A DNA stretch of 64,000 nucleotides from positions 4,144,079 through 4,208,078 of the forward strand of contig OZ038323.1 in the NCBI GenBank assembly GCA_964035795.1, read 5' to 3'. Both the position numbers and the translations under genes were made by a program. The notes below the pieces were generated by a model that saw only the letters and a program-made list of their open reading frames with translations, was not told the DNA's origin and searched no databases. The stretch's first letter is position 1. Each line of letters begins with the position of its first letter. Source of the DNA: Pterobdella sp. o SKG-2022. Lineage: Eukaryota; Annelida; Clitellata; Hirudinida; Piscicolidae. This document shows positions 38,206 to 51,447 of this stretch, piece by piece.

Positions 38206-41200
38206 AATCATTTGATGATGTGACTGGAATAATAATTATGAAGATGATACAAGCAGTAATGGACCTCAGAAGACTCGTCCACAATGGGCACCTGCTTGAA
38301 CACCAATGTTGATTGCATCTTTCCACCCTTCAAAACTCTCAACCAAGTATCCAAGTCGTCTCCATCAGCAATCCACCCATCCTCCTTCCATTCATATTTC
38401 CATTGCTTTTCACTCTTCCGCCATATCCCGATCATCTGTAATCATTAAAAAACGTTTAACTTGCTACAGAATTAATAGATTTGCTTACCAAACGAACCTT
38501 ACGACGAGATTCAGAAAGTTCGACGCCTGTGTCCTTGCTCAAAGCTGCCACAAAAGCGCTTTGTGTGTTTTGGAGAACATAAGCAAACATGCCAGAATCC
38601 AGTTTGGAGGCTGATGCCACAAATGAGTCGAGGAATGCTTTATCGCTCTTATCCCTCAATAACAACAACACGCAATGTCTGCGGTAGTGAATAAGAACTC
38701 ACAACAAAAATAAATTATCATTAAATCGGACAACTCTCTTTGTTGTCCAAAACCATGAAACTTTCAATCATGAATCCCTACACTTACAAAACAATCTCTA
38801 CATATATCATAGAAAGGAACCTTTTGAAGGGACAGACGTTGTGGAAGGTGGACATGCAGTCGATCTTGGGAGCCACCAGAGACTCTTGTAGCACATTGTC
38901 TATCTGCTGCCTCGACAACCAAGAGGCGCTGATGCTACGTGTGGAGTTGTCATCCTTCAATAACACTAGGGTCTCTTTGTCGCTTGATAAGCCATATTTG
39001 CGCCACAAGGGAGAGTTCAAAGGAAGCCTGCCAATTTAGATTTTGATCATTAATCATTAATCCTTTTTATGTAAGAGATTATTTATTGTGATCAATACAA
39101 ATATCACAGTAAAAACAATCAGTGAGTTTTAGAAAATCTAAGCATCAAACTTCTTGATGTTGAGGTGAGTGGCATGAACATTGTGAAGGAAGGAGTGTGC
39201 ACTGGCCATAAACCTCAGACAAGCACTCGACCTCCAGTCCACCATCAACACCTTTAATTTATTGTTCCAGAAGTCCCTTGTGAACTCATCCACGTCCTTC
39301 TCATTCACCTTCGTTAGGGAAGGTTAAATGATTATTATTTCATACTGCTAATTTATACTATGATGAAAAAATTAATTTTTTCGTAGTTATAATGATGATT
39401 TCACTATTGATACATTCGGTGAAAAAAAAAACTTGCTATTGATTTTGATCATTATTATTTTGCATATTATTCACTGAATTTATCCAATGAATAGTTTTTC
39501 TCCAGCATAAACTAAAGTAAATGATGGGAAATATTGAGCGTAAAAAGTGGAAAAAATGGTATATATATAACGCTTTATATTATGCCGGTAGAATAACTTG
39601 CCACAAATCATAGCAAACGGTGTGAAACAGATGCTAACTGTCGGCACGTAACGACATGGGACTCCGTTCCTTTGGGTACTTAATTCAATGTTTTACCAAT
39701 TGAGCTATTCGGGCCAATATAATTTTAATGACTTAAACTTCAGAATATTTTTTATAATTCTTATGAGATTTTTTCAAATAATTCGCAAGTTTTGAATGAT
39801 TTTTTAAATATCGGCTTTTTGAGCATTCTATCAAGCATAAAAATATTAAGACTAAAAACACAACACAAAGCAAAAAACACATACACTCGTACGTTCAAAA
39901 TAAATCTCTTCGTACCCAAAAGATAGATTGACATTATTATCCATATAAGATTTTAACACCGTACGTGCCTCAGTAAAGGAGGTAGATAAAAGTGGACTAT
40001 TACTAATTATATCATTAAAAAAACAAATTTTTTTCAAATTCAAAAAATTGTCAGCCAGAGCTGACATCCAACGTCAAATTATCGTAGTTATAGGTTTACC
40101 GTTCGTACATTTGGAAAGTTTGTTTTAGCACTGTCAGGTACGATCATCCGTCGAACCTAATGACAACGATACCAGAATATCTGTCTGGCTTTTTGCTACT
40201 GGGGTCTACTGTGATAGCTCTTAAGTACTGACTCCAAGTCAGACGTCGTTAGTTAAACTTAGTGAACAGATCGTTTTTAGTAAGATGCAGTTGAAGTTTT
40301 ACTTAAGAGACAAAATACATACAACGCAAAAAATTTACGGAAAACATATTGAAACGTTTACGCCATTATTTGATAGCATAAGCCAAACTTGTAAAAAGAT
40401 TCAAAAATAAATTTTTTTTTTTGATAACATATCTAGCATTACTTAATAAGGTTTATGCTATAAAACAGACCCACCACCTCTTTGACGAGTCCTGCAGGGT
40501 AGACAGACCTGAGAAAGTCCCTGAGCTCCTTGACACTGAAGCTTGAAGAGGAAAAGTGCACAATACGTTTGTCTATCACCAGCACCACTGTTGGAATGCT
40601 GCGAACCTAGTATTGTGCAGAGATTTGTGTTTTTTTGTAAAAAATAACATGGAAAATGGACTTAACTTAAGTAATCTTTTAAGAATGTACTTCAAACATA
40701 ATATATTGGCCCATTGAGAAACATAGACAGAGCATTTAGTTAGATGTTTATACTCCTTGAATAATGTGATGGCTAAGATTGAAGTTTTTTTATAATATTA
40801 TTGGAATAATTTTTGAACTATGAGTTTATATTTTATTTCATAATTACTCATTTCAAACTAACTTTCAACTTTTGTCTCAACATTGGGTCTGAATTGACAT
40901 CCAAGGTTCCAAAACCAAGACCTGAAAAGATTTTATTTATATGAAACTTTGAAAGAAAAACACAGTGTAAAACATACCTAGTTTTTCAAGATCTTGAGTG
41001 AATTTTTCCCATATTGGCCATACTCTCACACATTGCAAGCAGAAATTTACATAAGCATACACAAAAAATGGTTTCTTCATACTTTTGGGATATATTTCTC
41101 TTTCAAAAGTCCTACAAACAAATTTTATTTAACCTAACCAACATATATTTTTTGAAATTTTAAATTGAATATGCTGTAAAACTTGTTTACCATAAGTTGA

Positions 41201-41665
41201 TGCGGTTGTTGGTCTTGAAGCCTCCAAAGTGATCATTCTCAAAGAAGTGGTCAAAAGGACTTGCAAAACCATCGAACCCCTGATCCATACTACCTGGACC
41301 ATTTATTGTACCAAAACGATCATAACTCTCTCTTTTTTGAGGGTCACTTAAAGTCTGTAAAAGAAAATTATATGAAGAATATTGTTCCTATATGAGAAGT
41401 AAAATACATTAAAAACAATTGAAAAATGAAAAACAACCTCATATGCTTGATTTATTTTCATAAATTTATCATTGGCATCTGGTTCATTATTTTTATCAGG
41501 GTGCCATACTTTGGCCAGACTCTTATAGGCTTGTTTAATGGTCCTGGCAGAAGCTGAAGGTTCAACTCCTAAAACACTATACAAATCTTCTTCCGCATTA
41601 TAAAATCTAATCTCTAAAAAAAATAATACACATATAAAAGTTGCAAACTTAAGATTAAAAAGCAT
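37030..41665 (-). CDS. DNAJC16: DnaJ/thioredoxin ER protein DNAJC16
   Basis: Twelve exons join in phase to 664 aa: 41665-41438, 41354-41191, 41111-40978, 40921-40863, 40606-40478, 39308-39151, 39027-38821, 38678-38489, 38435-38251, 37804-37709, 37567-37400 and 37306-37030. Residues 1-24 are a signal peptide. The J-domain follows at about 26-90, with the HPD motif and YDRFG. A thioredoxin-like domain has FCLQC as the CxxC and a cis-proline loop SIPT. More thioredoxin-like repeats precede one TM segment ([16 protein letters not shown], about 490-508), then a region ending SWPEFFP. Domain order matches vertebrate DNAJC16 (about 780 aa), an ER-membrane J-protein; this copy is shorter. Exon 9 extends to 38251 because only that donor restores phase. 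Exon 10 has tandem acceptors CAGCAG. A GATA microsatellite and a SINE occupy introns 9 and 5. Confidence 0.92.
38035..38205. repeat. (GATA)n microsatellite in DNAJC16 intron 9
   Basis: About 170 bp of interrupted GATA/GATAAATA repeats. Its minus strand shows a spurious long frame of repeating YLSI residues that is not a gene. Confidence 0.95.
39597..39715 (-). mobile_element. tRNA-derived SINE, copy 3
   Basis: The minus strand starts GGCCCGAATAGCTCAATTGG (a good A box, TAGCTCAATTGG). The anticodon arm is diverged (CATTGAATTAAGTA). The body has the shared CATCTGTTTCACACCGTTTG and ends near GATTTGTGGCAAG. It is the most diverged of the four copies and lies in DNAJC16 intron 5, in reverse orientation relative to plus but the same strand as the gene. 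Confidence 0.75.
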
Positions 41666-44600
41666 TTTTGATGTGAAAAAAGAACTTAAGTTTTGAGGAT
41701 TTCCAGAGCTGAGCGGTTATTTATAAGAATTTTAGTCAGTTTTAAATGAATCAATGCTTAAACTTATTTTTTTTGTGTAAATATTTATAATATTATCATT
41801 TACTCAGTGAAACAATTTTATTATTAACAAAATAAATATTATAATAAACTATATTTAAAGAGTTTTAAGACAAATATAAATAAAAAGAAAAAATTAATTT
41901 CTCATGGCCGTCAATGAACTCTTTTGAATAATGAAAATGTAAACTTTTACGTTTTCAAAAACAAATATTTAGAACACCGGGAATAATACAAAAATAAGAC
42001 AATTGCGAATGACAGTGTTCAATAAAAGATGTCAAATTATGAAATCTTAATGTATTATTAAGAATAAAAAAAGTTAATTTCAAAAACACTTTTAAATATA
42101 AATATCAAAAACAAAAGCAGCCGAAAAACGAAGAAATGTATTGAGAATTCAACCCATCACCCACCGTTCTTTACACTACCTTAATGATATGATCTTTTAT
42201 AATTTAACGAAATCTGTCATCTCTAATTTCTTTTTGACCACACCAAATATGCTAATGCTGATATTAAATTTTTTTTTTACCTCTTATATATGTTTTCTTA
42301 GTTTTTTTGTTTTTGAACTTCATTCTTCTCGTGATAAAACAAATTATTGAAAAATTCATTTTAGTTATTTTTGATAAATACATGCATCTAATCTTCTTCA
42401 ATTTTTTTTTCTTAGATTATTTTTTTACATCAACCAAAAATATATAATCATATGTAAAAAATTAAACGTTGATTCAACTTAATTGTCACAATAATATATA
42501 ACCTCAGAGTAAAGCCTATTTTTGAATGGACTTGTGGCATAAATGCATATGTACATTAATGCATAGATTGGTATATATAAATCCAACACCAAAATAAAAA
42601 TTGATTGAAATATTAAATCAAAATTAGCTTTTTCATAAGCTTAATAGTTTACCTGATGAAGTTTTTTATATTGGATATACATTCGATTTTATCTAATGAA
42701 TCATTGTGTCTTTTTGACCGTTTCTTTGTTTTTCTATTCACCGTTTGCTTCGCTGAAGAAAAATGAAGTTGCTTCAAATTTTGTTTTCAATTTTTTTCTA
42801 CCGTCTGTACTGCCATCAAGGTTCACTAATGGAATATTTTTAGAGAATGAAAATTTCATTGTTATATCTATCATTAACATAATTAATAATGTATTTACAG
42901 GTAATTACTTTTTTCTAATCAAATAATTTTATCAAAAAAACATCTGAAACAATTTTTTATTTTTATTTTTGATAAAAATCTAACAAAACAACTAAGCCAG
43001 TGAGTGATCGGCAGTTTTAAGGATAACTTTATGTCCCAGATCACCCTACTAAGATCAATAAAAAAACACTAATTTTTAATCTCTTTGGTATATTATTGAA
43101 GTTTTTCAATTAGGTAAAAATTTAAATTAAATAATGAAACTCTTTTTTATTCCATCACAAGATGCGATTTAATTTGATAAATATTCAAATACCCGAGTGA
43201 AGATAATTCAGTCTTTTCATTACAAAATATAGCGATGATGCACAAGTTTTACAATACAAATTTTTTCAATGTACTATAGATTTTCATTATTTTTTGGTAT
43301 AAATTTCTCCAAAAGTTGGTTTTATAGTTCTGTACTTGGATTAATTTCGTTTTCTAATAATATTTTCGAATCGGTTAGTGTGTTGAACCCCAGTTACATC
43401 CAATTAATATTTTTAAATAAAAAATATTTTCATCAGTTCTGCAGAAAAAAAGCTAATAGAATTTAAAAGTAATTTGCGAACGAATGAGGCACTTTTTCAC
43501 AAAAATCTTCAAAACTCACTTTTCGTTTACATACATTAAACATTTTTAACTTTAAAAATCTATTTATTATTGAAAAAAATCAAAATTAATTCATCTAAAT
43601 AATAAATATTACAGCCATACTGACTAGAAAATTATTTTGATTTTGTTTATTATCGTAATTACTATTTTTAAAAGAACTAACAAGTATTTACAAGAAAATT
43701 AATATCTATGTTTTTGAAGATTTTATAATTGAACTAAAAACAAAAGCTAAAATATGTTTGAAAAATGTAGGTAATTTAGTGAAATTTAACAACTATCCCA
43801 GTAAACGATACAAAACTTGAGTAGTGAATATGAAACCTCAGTAGAAAAACAAAAATTCGAATAGAATGACATAGATCAAAGTGTTATAAGAGAAGATATT
43901 TCAATAATATAATATTAAAACTCAAATAATTCAACATATTAATTCAAATAAAATGACAAGAATATGAAATAAAAATTTCAATAACACACCACAAAGACCT
44001 CGGTAGTAAAACCTAAGGATTTCAGTGAACCGATGTGTCATCTGGTCTTTGTGCACGTAATTATCAAAGGGTTGATTGCTTCTGGCCACCACACATACTC
44101 ATATAATTGATACAATTTTCTCTCCATTTGTTTCCGAAATTTATCTTATGTTTTTTTTTCTTAATTGTTGATTGAGGCGGAGGGAAGGGGGTTGTGTCTT
44201 GAAACAAAAAGATTATTTAATTGAAATTATTTAATTAAATTTTTTTTATATACCTAAAAAGATTAATTTATTTTGAATTAATAAAAATGTAAAAATATTA
44301 GTGAAAAAATATGTGGTTAATATGATTTTTTTAAATATAAATTGACCATCAGCGACTATTTTAAAGTTTTGAAAACTAAAAAGCCTCTCAAACCCATTAG
44401 AATGTTGAGAAATGTAGCAGAGTCCCACACATCCGCACACCAACACAGCACTCAAGCAATTACAAATCCTTCAAAAACACACCATAAAATTGCTTATAGG
44501 TCTTCTTGTGTTCTAATAATTATTACAGAAATTGGCAATAATTGTTGCAATAAATTTTTTCTATTTATGAGCTTTAAAATGTAAAAAGAATTCATAGTTT

Positions 44601-45245
44601 TAAAGTTGTTATGATAGGATTGAAGATGTTTGTTGATTGGCTGATAAAATATTTTGACTTTTTTTTCATTGAAGCCAATAAATTTTAATTAGAAGCTAGC
44701 TGTACATATTCACACAAATTAATTAGTTTCAAGTGCAAATCTTTAAAAAAAAATAAATTTTTCATAATTTTTTAGATTGTTTTAAAATCGTTTGAAAGCT
44801 TATCTATAATTTGAAGAGAACAGATGATAGAAACAGCTTTTTAAAACACGTTTGACCGTTCATCAAACAATATAATAAAAACACTTTTGAAGCAAATTTT
44901 AGAAAGTATATTCAATTCAAATAATTTAGTTCATAGGTTAATAAAGTAGCGATGAAAACATGGTTGAAAATAAGTTTGAGCCTAAAATATCAAATTATAA
45001 ACATTTAAAAAAATTATACCCAACTATTAGAAATTATCGTGCAGGAAACGAAACTAAGTAATAATTTTTATGAAAAGCATAAAACTCTAACTACATTGTT
45101 ATCACCACTATCAAATGGGCAAAACCACATCCAGATAACAATAGTTACAATAAAAAATCACATCTGAAAATAATACTAATAATTGAAAATACAATACATT
45201 TAATTTAATCCTCCAACGATAAAACTGAAACCACAAACACCTCAG
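41666..45245. other. Intergenic region between DNAJC16 and the Ig/FN3 receptor
   Basis: DNAJC16 (minus) and the receptor (plus) diverge here, so promoters and the missing 5' exon(s) of the receptor should be inside. I could not identify a signal-peptide exon. The patch at 44000-44100 (GAACCGATGTGTCATCTGGT) is GC-richer and has an ATG and a GTAATT donor, but its phase does not match the first Ig exon. Short hydrophobic frames at 42141, 42696 and 43269 have ordinary AT-rich composition and no family resemblance. Confidence 0.45.
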
Positions 45246-48200
45246 ACCCCTGGAACGAGGAGATAATGGTTAACGAAGGGAGCAATGTGACACTGACATG
45301 CAATGGAACTTGGAAAGTGAACGGGAGATTAAATCTTCCAAGGTACACTGTCTTCTCAAATGGTCTGTTGTTTGTTGAACGAGCTGAAAAGGCGCATACT
45401 GGTTGGTATTATTGCATGGAAGACGAAAGAGAAATCTCGCGTGTGTNNNNNNNNNNNNNNNNNNNNNNNNNNNNNNNNNNNNNNNNNNNNNNNNNNNNNN
45501 NNNNNNNNNNNNNNNNNNNNNNNNNNNNNNNNNNNNNNNNNNNNNNNNNNNNNNNNNNNNNNNNNNNNNNNNNNNNNNNNNNNNNNNNNNNNNNNNNNNN
45601 NNNNNNNNNNNNNNNNNNNNNNNNNNNNNNNNNNNNNNNNNNNNNNCTTCTCAAATGGTCTGTTGTTTGTTGAACGAGCTGAAAAGGCGCATACTGGTTG
45701 TATTATTGCATGGAAGACGAAAGAGAATCTCGCGGTGTATCTCAATATAACATGTAAGTTATTAGCTATTAGGATTATGTTTTATTATTAAAATATGTTT
45801 TTTTTTCGAAAATTAATTTCAAGTTTTTTGAAGTGAAAAAAATGCAAGTAATTCTAAAATTTGAAATAAAAATCTTCCATCAGATCTACCTTACACCTTA
45901 AACACGCAAGATAACGTATACTTCCTTCTCGGATCAGAGGCCAGACTCGATTGCTTGGTGCAAGCCAACCCCATACACACAAGCGTGGTTTGGTTCAAAA
46001 ACAATGTGCCAATTGACCTCGATTCTTATAGAAACCTCCGTACCTCACGCTACCACTCCCTCTTTTTCAAACCTGCTCTGTCGTTACATCAGGGATTCTA
46101 CTCTTGTCTGCCTTTCTCGCCTTTGGGACAAGGAAAAATGTCCATTAAAATCAAAGTGCACATTACGAGTTTGTTGGGGGGTTGTTTTAGTTTTACATCC
46201 ATAATGGTTCAAACAAAATGATTCATTTTTCTTATTCATTAGTCAACACGTTTTCTTATCATAAGTTTGAATTATAAATTATAAATTTTAAAAATAAATG
46301 CATTTAAACCACTTGAATAAATTAATTAAAAACTGTAAAAACAATTTGTTAAGTCCAGCGACTCACTTTAGTTAAACATTGTTTTGAATCATTAAATACA
46401 TCACACGATCAGACCTTCCTTACTTTCTCTTACGACCTCCACCATCAATAGCGGTCCAAACGAACACGTCCTTGAACTTGAAATGCCTTGCCAGGGCTGA
46501 ACCACATCCCGTATATCGGTGGTTAAAAGTAGGGTTCGATGATTTCAATGATGATTTGCTGTAGTTTTGTTTTGGAGTTTTTGATTTGATTTCTTTATTA
46601 GTGCAAAAATCTTTTCGATTTGCTATGTAATCAGATCATTAGTGTTTTTTTTGTTTGTGAATATTTAATAGCTCTTAATACCAAAGTGATGTTTTGTGAG
46701 TTTATCAATGAAGAAATAAAAATAAAACTGAAAAATATTTTTATGGACTTCATTTAAGTTTAAGTTAAATTTTAAAATAAATAGATTTACTTTGAGAAAA
46801 AATATAAAGCAAAATTTCAAAAATGTGAATTCATTCAAATTCAATTATTGGTCTAATTACCTAAATAAGACTGCCTAGTTTTTAATAAGCATCAAAACAT
46901 TCAATATCTTCATATATATATTCAACGATAATCCCCCTCGCTAATTGATTGGATGCAAGACTTGTTTCAGGATTAATTCTCCAACATCATTAAGTTTTCA
47001 ACCATTTTCTGCCGGAATTTATAGCAATACTCTTTTTCAGCCATTTATATTAGGAGATATTTTAAGAAAAAAGTATTTTTTCAAATCATTTCATAAAATT
47101 AAAAAAGTGTTAAATTAATAAAGATAAAAATAAACTCTACTCAATAACAAAAAGCGTAGAATAAAACTCAAAATAGCCTTAAAAAGCAGACCAATATGGC
47201 CACTTTTAGCGGCTTCTTTGATCAGTCAAACATACAGTAATTGATTCTCTATTTTTCGTATCCGTTCCGACATTGTGATAAAAGATGCCTGCCTTTATTT
47301 ATTGTAACTTCAAGAGCATCTGCTGGAGCGCTCGCGTCACATATGCCGAGTTTTTCCAAAACTTTTTATTGCTTTTCTCGAGTTTTGTTGATTACTAGGT
47401 ATTAATTTGATGGTTTATTCTTGGTTTTTATTTCTCTGATTTGATTCGTGCGTTTATTTCTTGTCTGCTCAAATGGAATATGTATGTATAAATATAAAAA
47501 TTATATACATGAATTTACTAAGAATTTATAGCTTTTTATTTGTCACATTTGTTAGTATATATAATTTAAAATCACGGAAAAAGCAAAATAATAAGAATTT
47601 TTCACTTAATAAGATATTTCTACTCAAAAGGGTTCAAAAAAGAAAGAGTTGAAAAGCTCAGAGAGAATTAAGGTTGACAATGGTTCTTTAACCATAAATG
47701 GCGTTGAAAAGAATGATGAAGGTCATTACCTTTGTCTGGTTGTTAGCGCTGTCGCCACCATCATTTCCCAAACCTTCGTTCTTGTATCGTCAGGTAAGGA
47801 TGAAGGAATTTAAAATATTAATTTGACTTTTAATGGTTTTGTATGAAAAGATGGTTTATCGATTTAAAGGGTACTAGCTTTCAGGGAAGTTCATAAAATT
47901 TTTGTTAGTTTGAATTTTATAATTTAAACGGGATTTCTTCAAACAACTAAAACCTAATTGAAATCTCTTATAAAGAGTTTTTGCCAGCAAAGGTCGAGTT
48001 ACATAGTAATGAGGTGAGAGTGAGTTGGACTGCAGCCTGCCAAACCCCTCTTCACCAGACCTTATGGTTTCTTGATTATAATTTCAAGTTATTTGATTGA
48101 ATTAATTTTAGAAATATTTGATATTTAAAAAAAACGTAAAAATTGTGAAAGTTAAAATTTTTGCGATTTCTATCTTATAATAAAATAAAAAAACAGTTCA

Positions 48201-51200
48201 AAATTTATTTTCTAATTCATGAAGTTTTCACCAAAAATTTTCTTTTTTTTAAATAATTGTTTTTGAATATTCAGCATTGCTTTTAATGGAAACCTGTTGC
48301 GTTATCTTCACTCTACCGTAACCTCAGTGAGAGACTGGCCTCGATTTCTGCCTATATTTTGGGGCCCCATGCTTTACCTTGCGCTGCATATAAAAATTGC
48401 CTTTTGTTGGCTATAAAAATAAAAAGTCAATGTTTGCAGTTCCATAAGTAGTTTTAATAAACGAGTTTTGCATATTTATCCGTGAAGACATAATGACAAG
48501 TGGTTACGTATGTTGTCTAGGCTGATGTATAAATACTTATATGCATAATATACAAATTATATATCAATATACAGAACGATAATTTATTTGTATTATTTCA
48601 ATTGTAAAACTGTTTAAAAATGAACTTTGATGAAACCAGCAAAGATTGATTAAACATAGAAGCCCTTGCATTCGAGTTTGCTCGTTTTTTCACTTCTGTT
48701 TGCTACAGTTTTTATATTACAAAATGCTCCAACAACTACACGAATTTGTTCTTAAATGATAACAAAAAAGAAGAGAAAAGGTTATATTTTGATATTTTAT
48801 TTAAATTTTTGATAATTTTTGAGTTTCGTCGGAGAGATCAATAAGTTTTATAAAACAATAGTTTTCCTCTTCACCCCCTGACGTTTAATATATCGCTTGA
48901 GTCCATTAATGTTTATTACAAATTCTAGTTAAAAATTTCAGAGCAAAGTAAAATAAATTAAGATTAATTTTGCATCACACATGCAAACAAGACATGATAA
49001 CTTTTTTCTAACCAAAATACAAGCATCTTAAAAGAAGTACAAAACTTAGTTTTTAGAATCTTAAGAACACATTCAAAACGCGGTTTTTTACTCAAAAAAC
49101 TTTGTATTTTGAAAAATTGAAAACTTCAATAAACCCGGTTGATACTAACATAATGATGATGAAGGTTTCATCAGGAGCACCACAAAGGGATCTCTCTGGC
49201 CTCCTTTCCTCCCACAACCACTGCTCTCTCTCTCTACGTGCTGCCTTCCAGTTGGTTGTTGTGTTTTAGTGTTGTAGTTGATGGTTTATTACTAAGATCA
49301 GTAAAATATTTGAATTATAATGAGTAGTGTTTTTCTGGATTATATATAAAGTGCGAATTTCTATAGTTATATAATTCGTCTAGCAAGCTATTTTTGACTG
49401 TATTTTAAAATTCATTTATAAACGTCTATCTTTTCTAGTAGAAAAAAGCAACTGTAAAACTTTAATTTTTTTAGTTCATTTGATGTTCTATTGGTGTTTT
49501 CTATTTGTAGAATTTAATTTGTAAAATTGTCGATTTTGTTCGAAAAAAAACAGAGAGGGATGTTTTTAAGTTCAAAATGATAAGCGCTCGTTTGAAAGAG
49601 AACTTGAACTAGAGAAAGAATTTGTTTTTGATGAAAACTTTGCAAGCGATCCATCGAAAATTTTAGTTTTTATATTAATTATTTTCAAATTGTTTAACTT
49701 TTCTCAGTCATGTTCAGTTTTTCGAAATGTTCATACAACAATGTTTGATTTATTGCAGAAAGTTCAGAATATATCAAAGAAAAACAGTTTTTTTTAGATA
49801 ATTGAATAAATAATTCCCAATTGATCCAATTTTAAATAAAGTTCAAATAAAATCAAACACATTCAAACAGCCGAAACCCCCGATAAATCAACTAAAAAAG
49901 AACACAAGGTTTACATAACTGTGAGATGCAAGCAGAATTCCACCACTCTTTTATCTTCAAAAGTTTTCTATTTAAACTGTGGGTTGGGGTTATAGGTTAC
50001 TTTTTGTGAATTTATTTTCCAAATCACTAAAAATTTTTTATAAATTCATTTTTATTTTATTTATTTTTGTAGTTTCATCGAATAAATAAACATTGTTGTA
50101 ATTCAAAAAGTAACATCATAAGTCAAGCTTAAGATTATTACCAACAAATAGATAGAGATAAATTATTTTTCAATTTAATTAATATACATTTATAGTTTAT
50201 CGCATGATTATTTAGTATTAACATTAAATTTCATAATTTAATTCAAAACTGTCTTTTAAGGTATTTTTACTTAAGCAGTATATCGTGGTAACTAGTTTTA
50301 GATAGTTTTTCAAATCAATATACAATTAATATTATATTTGCTTCAAAATAGTGTTTTAAAATAAACACCATTAAATCACAAAAGATAAAATTAATTACTA
50401 TAAAACTAATAACAAAAGCTTGAAGATTGAATAAAAATTATTTTACACTGAACCTCAATAGAGCCTTCTTAATTGCTTTTAATGAAGCTATATAAACAGC
50501 TATCATTATTTTTTTAACCAAGAATACTTCAAAACAAATGAAAAACCTACAGATTCGTCTGAAATTCTTTCTCCTCCTCACAATCTCAGCGCAACCAGAA
50601 CCACGTTCGGCGTCATTATTCGATGGATCCTAACTCCCCAAAAAAGCGTCAAAAAACTATTACTCCAATACAAAACAGTGGGAGAATGGGTAGCTATAAA
50701 GAAGTTGTTGCAAGCTAATGAGACTTCATTCACGTGGAATATATCTAGAGGAATCATTTACCACTTTCGGATGTTCAGTCTGGCTGCGTCGTTAGAAAGT
50801 GGCTCCATGCATCTTTTTCCATCCTTCTCGTACATCAAAAGTGCTCCTAGTGAAGTTATATCTCTCGATACCACAGGTGGTTAAAAAGTTCGGATGGCTT
50901 TGGTAGTTATAATCAGCCGTTTTATATTGAATAATTTGGTTCTAATCTTTTTGAATAGATATAGCATAAGATAGACAAAATCATTAACCTACTTCAAACC
51001 TTCCCAAGCTACTTCAATCCCCCTCAAAACAGACCCTAAAATGCAAGCAAATGGAATCTTTGACACAACAACTCTTTTAGTGTCTTCTTCAGTTTTAATA
51101 TCAGCCGGCCTACTATTACTAATTGTCATCAAAAGCAAAGAAAAAATATCTGTTATCAAAAACACACATTCTCAGGGTAAATTTACTTCGTGAAATAAAA

Positions 51201-51447
51201 TATTCAGTGTTGTTTAGATTCCTGATGAGTTTAATCATAGTATTCTTTTTAATTCTTGATATAATAATCAAATTTTTAGTTTATAAGCTTTATGATAACT
51301 GATGTTTTTATTGTACGTTGTTATGCTTAGTTATAGTAAATTGCTTGCAGGCTATTACTTAAACTTATGTATTTCCTCACAGATGGAACCGAATGCAACA
51401 GTGACATTGAAAACTCTCCAATGCTACTCAAAGAAACCTCTATATGA
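45246..51447 (+). CDS. Ig/FN3 single-pass membrane receptor (5' end missing)
   Basis: Exons: 45246-45753 (Ig1, broken by a gap), 45884-46168 (Ig2), 46413-46528 and 47631-47793 (Ig3 halves), 47988-48087 and 48275-48405 (FN3-1 halves), 50553-50876 (FN3-2), 51009-51176 (TM), 51383-51447. Phases agree throughout, mostly 1-1. Ig hallmarks are visible: VTLTC and GWYYC, RLDC, VVWFK and GFYSC, LNLKC, YRWLK and GHYLC. FN3 hallmarks are VRVSW and FGVIIRW. The TM is LLVSSSVLISAGLLLLIVI, followed by a short cytoplasmic tail of about 40 residues ending LLKETSI with no catalytic domain. Such 3xIg-2xFN3 proteins are cell-adhesion or guidance receptors; no specific orthologue is claimed. No signal-peptide exon was found upstream. 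Confidence 0.78.
45447..45646. other. Assembly gap of exactly 200 N inside the Ig1 exon
   Basis: The gap is exactly 200 undetermined bases, a conventional placeholder size. The 95 bp before it (45352-45446) are repeated after it (45647-45740) with single-base differences, so the gap probably contains nothing and the two contig ends overlap. The reading frame across the gap is therefore meaningless. Confidence 0.95.

Noticed and set aside
37985..38326. 113-codon minus-strand frame rich in YLSI repeats
   Set aside because: It is the translation of the GATA microsatellite in DNAJC16 intron 9.
39852..40067. 71-codon minus-strand frame in DNAJC16 intron 5
   Set aside because: It has a plausible composition but does not fit the DNAJC16 phase or domain and shows no recognisable motif.
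42141..43466. Three hydrophobic plus-strand frames of 65-76 codons
   Set aside because: They consist of Phe/Ile/Leu/Asn typical of AT-rich random sequence, overlap no splice structure and match no family.
44246..44584. Overlapping frames on both strands near 44.4 kb as the missing signal-peptide exon of the receptor
   Set aside because: Neither has a signal peptide followed by a phase-1 donor.
45266..45791. Frames of 81-143 codons crossing the N gap
   Set aside because: They are artefacts of reading through undetermined bases and a duplicated contig end.
49165..49262. GC-richer, exon-like segment in the receptor gene (GAPQRDLSGLLSSHNHCSLS frame)
   Set aside because: Joining it after the exon ending at 48405 creates an in-frame stop, and no phase-compatible donor was found.
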